A stretch of 64,000 nt of DNA, from positions 5,260,785-5,324,784 of the forward strand of contig CP154955.1 in the NCBI GenBank assembly GCA_039621445.1, read 5' to 3'. Source of the stretch: Euglena gracilis. Taxonomy: Eukaryota > Euglenida > Euglenophyceae > Euglenales. Both the position numbers and the translations under genes were made by a program. The notes below the pieces were generated by a model, which ran no database searches, was not told the DNA's origin, and saw nothing but the letters and a program-made list of their open reading frames with translations. This document shows, in pieces, positions 62,311 through 64,000 of the stretch (its first letter is position 1; every line of letters starts with the position of its first letter).

Positions 62311-62451
62311 GATAACGAAACGAAATTGAAAGCGTGTTCGTAGTCCACGACGTGAGGAAAACCGTGTTCAAGTCCACGTGATTCGCGCAAAGAATTGCGA
62401 TTATAGTGAAAACGTGTACGAAAATGGGGCAACACGTTTTTTGACAAAAAA

Positions 62452-62585
62452 CGTGTCCAGAACACGGTTCTCTGGCAGAAAACCATGTTCGTCCACGTGT
62501 GCGGTGTCAAAAAACGTGTTCAGAACATGGTTTTCTTCCAGAAAATCGTATTCGTCCACGTGTACGGTGTCAAAAACGTGTTCAC
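62452..62585 (+). repeat. AAAACGTGTTCAGRACA repeat, left copy
   Basis: Two 64-bp units (AACACGGTTTTCTGGCAGAA, AACCATGTTCGTCCACGTGT, GCGGTGTCAAAAAACGTGTT). Direct copy at 63592-63722. Confidence 0.9.
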
Positions 62586-62646
62586 TTTTGGATCCAGTGT
62601 ATCTCTCGTTTTCAAACTCCCCGCTTTCCCGCTTTCATTCTTAGCC

Positions 62647-63493
62647 ATGTTGCGCCTGGCTAACCTCGTTGAGTGCCAGATGCCCCCCCCCCCCACGGCA
62701 AAGGAGTTTGTGGATGCCCTCCAAAAGATGAAGTCTCCATCCGAGGAAGCCGACGCTTTGGGGCGTTGGTAGTGGGGGGAGGGGTGTCCCGAGGTCAGAT
62801 TTTTTGCATTTTTTTTTGGCAATTTTTGCTCTTCTGACTCAACACCGTGGGGGTCCTGGGGTCCCAACTGTACTGCCAACCCCCCCTCAAAAATCGGCCA
62901 AAGACCGGTGCCGAAGAAAAATTTTAAGGCCTTTTTCTGGTCTAAAAAGGCCATTTTTGGTGTCAAAATTTTCATCTGTCTCGGGGGGGGGGGTCGGCAC
63001 TCGATCCGGCACTAAATCCCAACTGTACAAGGGGGGGGAGGGGGGGTCCCAAAAAAACCCAACTTTACGGCCGTCGCCCCTTTGCTTGGGGGAACGAATG
63101 GCTGCAGGCCAGTTTCGTCTTTTCGCACGTACCTGAATTCCCTTGCGTTTTTGTACAAGGTGTCAGATCGCAACGGCCCACCAATTGTGGCCTCCTCGTC
63201 TCTCAGTTCCCCAAGTTCACAGCCTTCTTTGCCCCTCTGGCAATGAAGGTTTTGGACTATCCAACTCTCACTGGAGGAATTGATTACGGTGGTGGCGGCG
63301 GTTGATGAGAAAAGAATTTTGGATGTCAAACGTTGGAATGTACTGTGCCTTGGTTTTACCACTGCGCACAGGGCCGAGGTCCTGAAACAGCTGGTGGTCA
63401 AAAGTTTCAGGCCGCGCATGTTTGACAACCAAAAAGCGTGCGAGTTGATCATCGCAACCATGCAAAACCATCAGCCAAAACTTACAGCAGCTG
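62647..63493 (+). CDS. Unknown gene family, member B (two exons)
   Basis: Exon 62647-62768: ATG, MLRLANLVECQMPPPPTAKE, FVDALQKMKSPSEEADALGR, ending CGTTG|GTAGTG in phase 2. A 480-bp intron ends GGCAATGAAG. Exon 63249-63493 continues in phase: FWTIQLSLEELITVVAAVDE, KRILDVKRWNVLCLGFTTAH, RAEVLKQLVVKSFRPRMFDN, QKACELIIATMQNHQ..., to GCTG|GTGTGA. Resembles member A (52910-53332) in the N-terminal ANxV...PPPP and the C-terminal [LM]FD[EN] helix. It lies between two direct copies of an AAAACGTGTTCAG repeat. Further exons may follow. Confidence 0.5.
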
Positions 63494-63591
63494 GTGTGAT
63501 TTGTCCGCTCTTTGTGTCCCAGTCTCCTTGTCGAGGTTCAACACTCTCACTTTCCCAAATTCACCCCCATATTTTTAAACTTAAGAGTGAA

Positions 63592-63722
63592 CACGGTTTT
63601 CTGGCAGAAAACTGTGTTTGTCCACGTGCACGGTGTCAAAAAACGTGTTCAGGACACGGTTTTCTGACAGGAAACCATGTTTGTTCAGGTGTACGATGTC
63701 AAAAAACGTGTTCAGGACATGT
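63592..63722 (+). repeat. AAAACGTGTTCAGRACA repeat, right copy
   Basis: Two units, direct orientation, about 85-90 percent like 62452-62585. Confidence 0.9.
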
Positions 63723-64000
63723 TTGGATTTTTTTGACCCATTAAATTCGGGTTAGGTTAGGTAATTGGGGAGGTGGGGCCTAGTTGGTATGGTTCAGGGG
63801 GGGGGGTGCCCATTTTGCCATGCCAAGGGGGTTTGACCCCCCTCGTCGGCATTTTCCTGAGCCCAGTGGGGGTCACCGACTTGTGGCGAGACCTCCCCCC
63901 CCTCAATGGCTTTGTCTTGAGTCCGGTGACCCCCCCCAAAGCCGGTGGCTACCTAATGAGGAAAATTATGTTTTTCAATTGTGTTATTGGTTTCTTGTTT
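63723..64000. other. No gene seen
   Basis: G/C-tract sequence with a repeated GGGGGTCACCGACTTGTGG / CCGGTGACCCCCC pair. Confidence 0.5.

Overview
This looks like nuclear DNA of a unicellular eukaryote, most likely an alga or other protist. There are no prokaryotic operons, rRNAs, tRNAs or organelle genes. The window holds short spliced genes on both strands, very dense microsatellites, long homopolymer G/C tracts, many private dispersed repeats, and a DIRS-type tyrosine-recombinase retrotransposon. Few open frames are long. Most coding sequence I support comes as exons joined by GT-AG introns, many of them about 31-80 bp. All spliced models were built by hand from reading-frame continuity, splice motifs and phase, so they are hypotheses; almost none of the proteins belongs to a family I recognise.

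Layout. 0-12.6 kb: small spliced candidate genes (6.1-6.6 minus, 6.95-7.2 plus, 8.6-9.05 plus, 9.8-10.0 plus, 10.5-11.4 plus) among simple repeats. 12.68-17.36 kb: DIRS-like element on the minus strand with gag, reverse transcriptase/RNase H and tyrosine recombinase, inverted terminal repeats and an internal complementary region; its pol frames are broken. 17.4-22 kb: candidate genes, two apparently split by short hAT-like elements. 22.1-27.6 kb: an 11-exon minus-strand gene model, phase-consistent from ATG to stop (about 604 residues). 28-36.9 kb: two ORF genes, a homopolymer-poor stretch with no confident gene, minisatellites and large microsatellites. 37-46.5 kb: small exons, two copies of a GTCGTACGAC-ended element, a ~1-kb tandem repeat with a 43-bp-stem hairpin, a 35-bp-TIR element and a pair of paralogous exons. 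47-56 kb: repeat-rich, with a 71-bp satellite flanked by inverted repeats and a ~550-bp foldback. 56-64 kb: several ORFs, an RRM (SR-protein-like) exon, and a second member of a small unknown gene family also seen at 53 kb.

The most interesting signal is a set of short elements (188-478 bp) with 13-16 bp inverted ends and 8-bp target duplications, which is the hAT pattern. Several lie inside reading frames that continue on the other side, and one forms a predicted intron whose splice sites lie in its terminal repeats. They are candidates for intron-generating transposons (introners).
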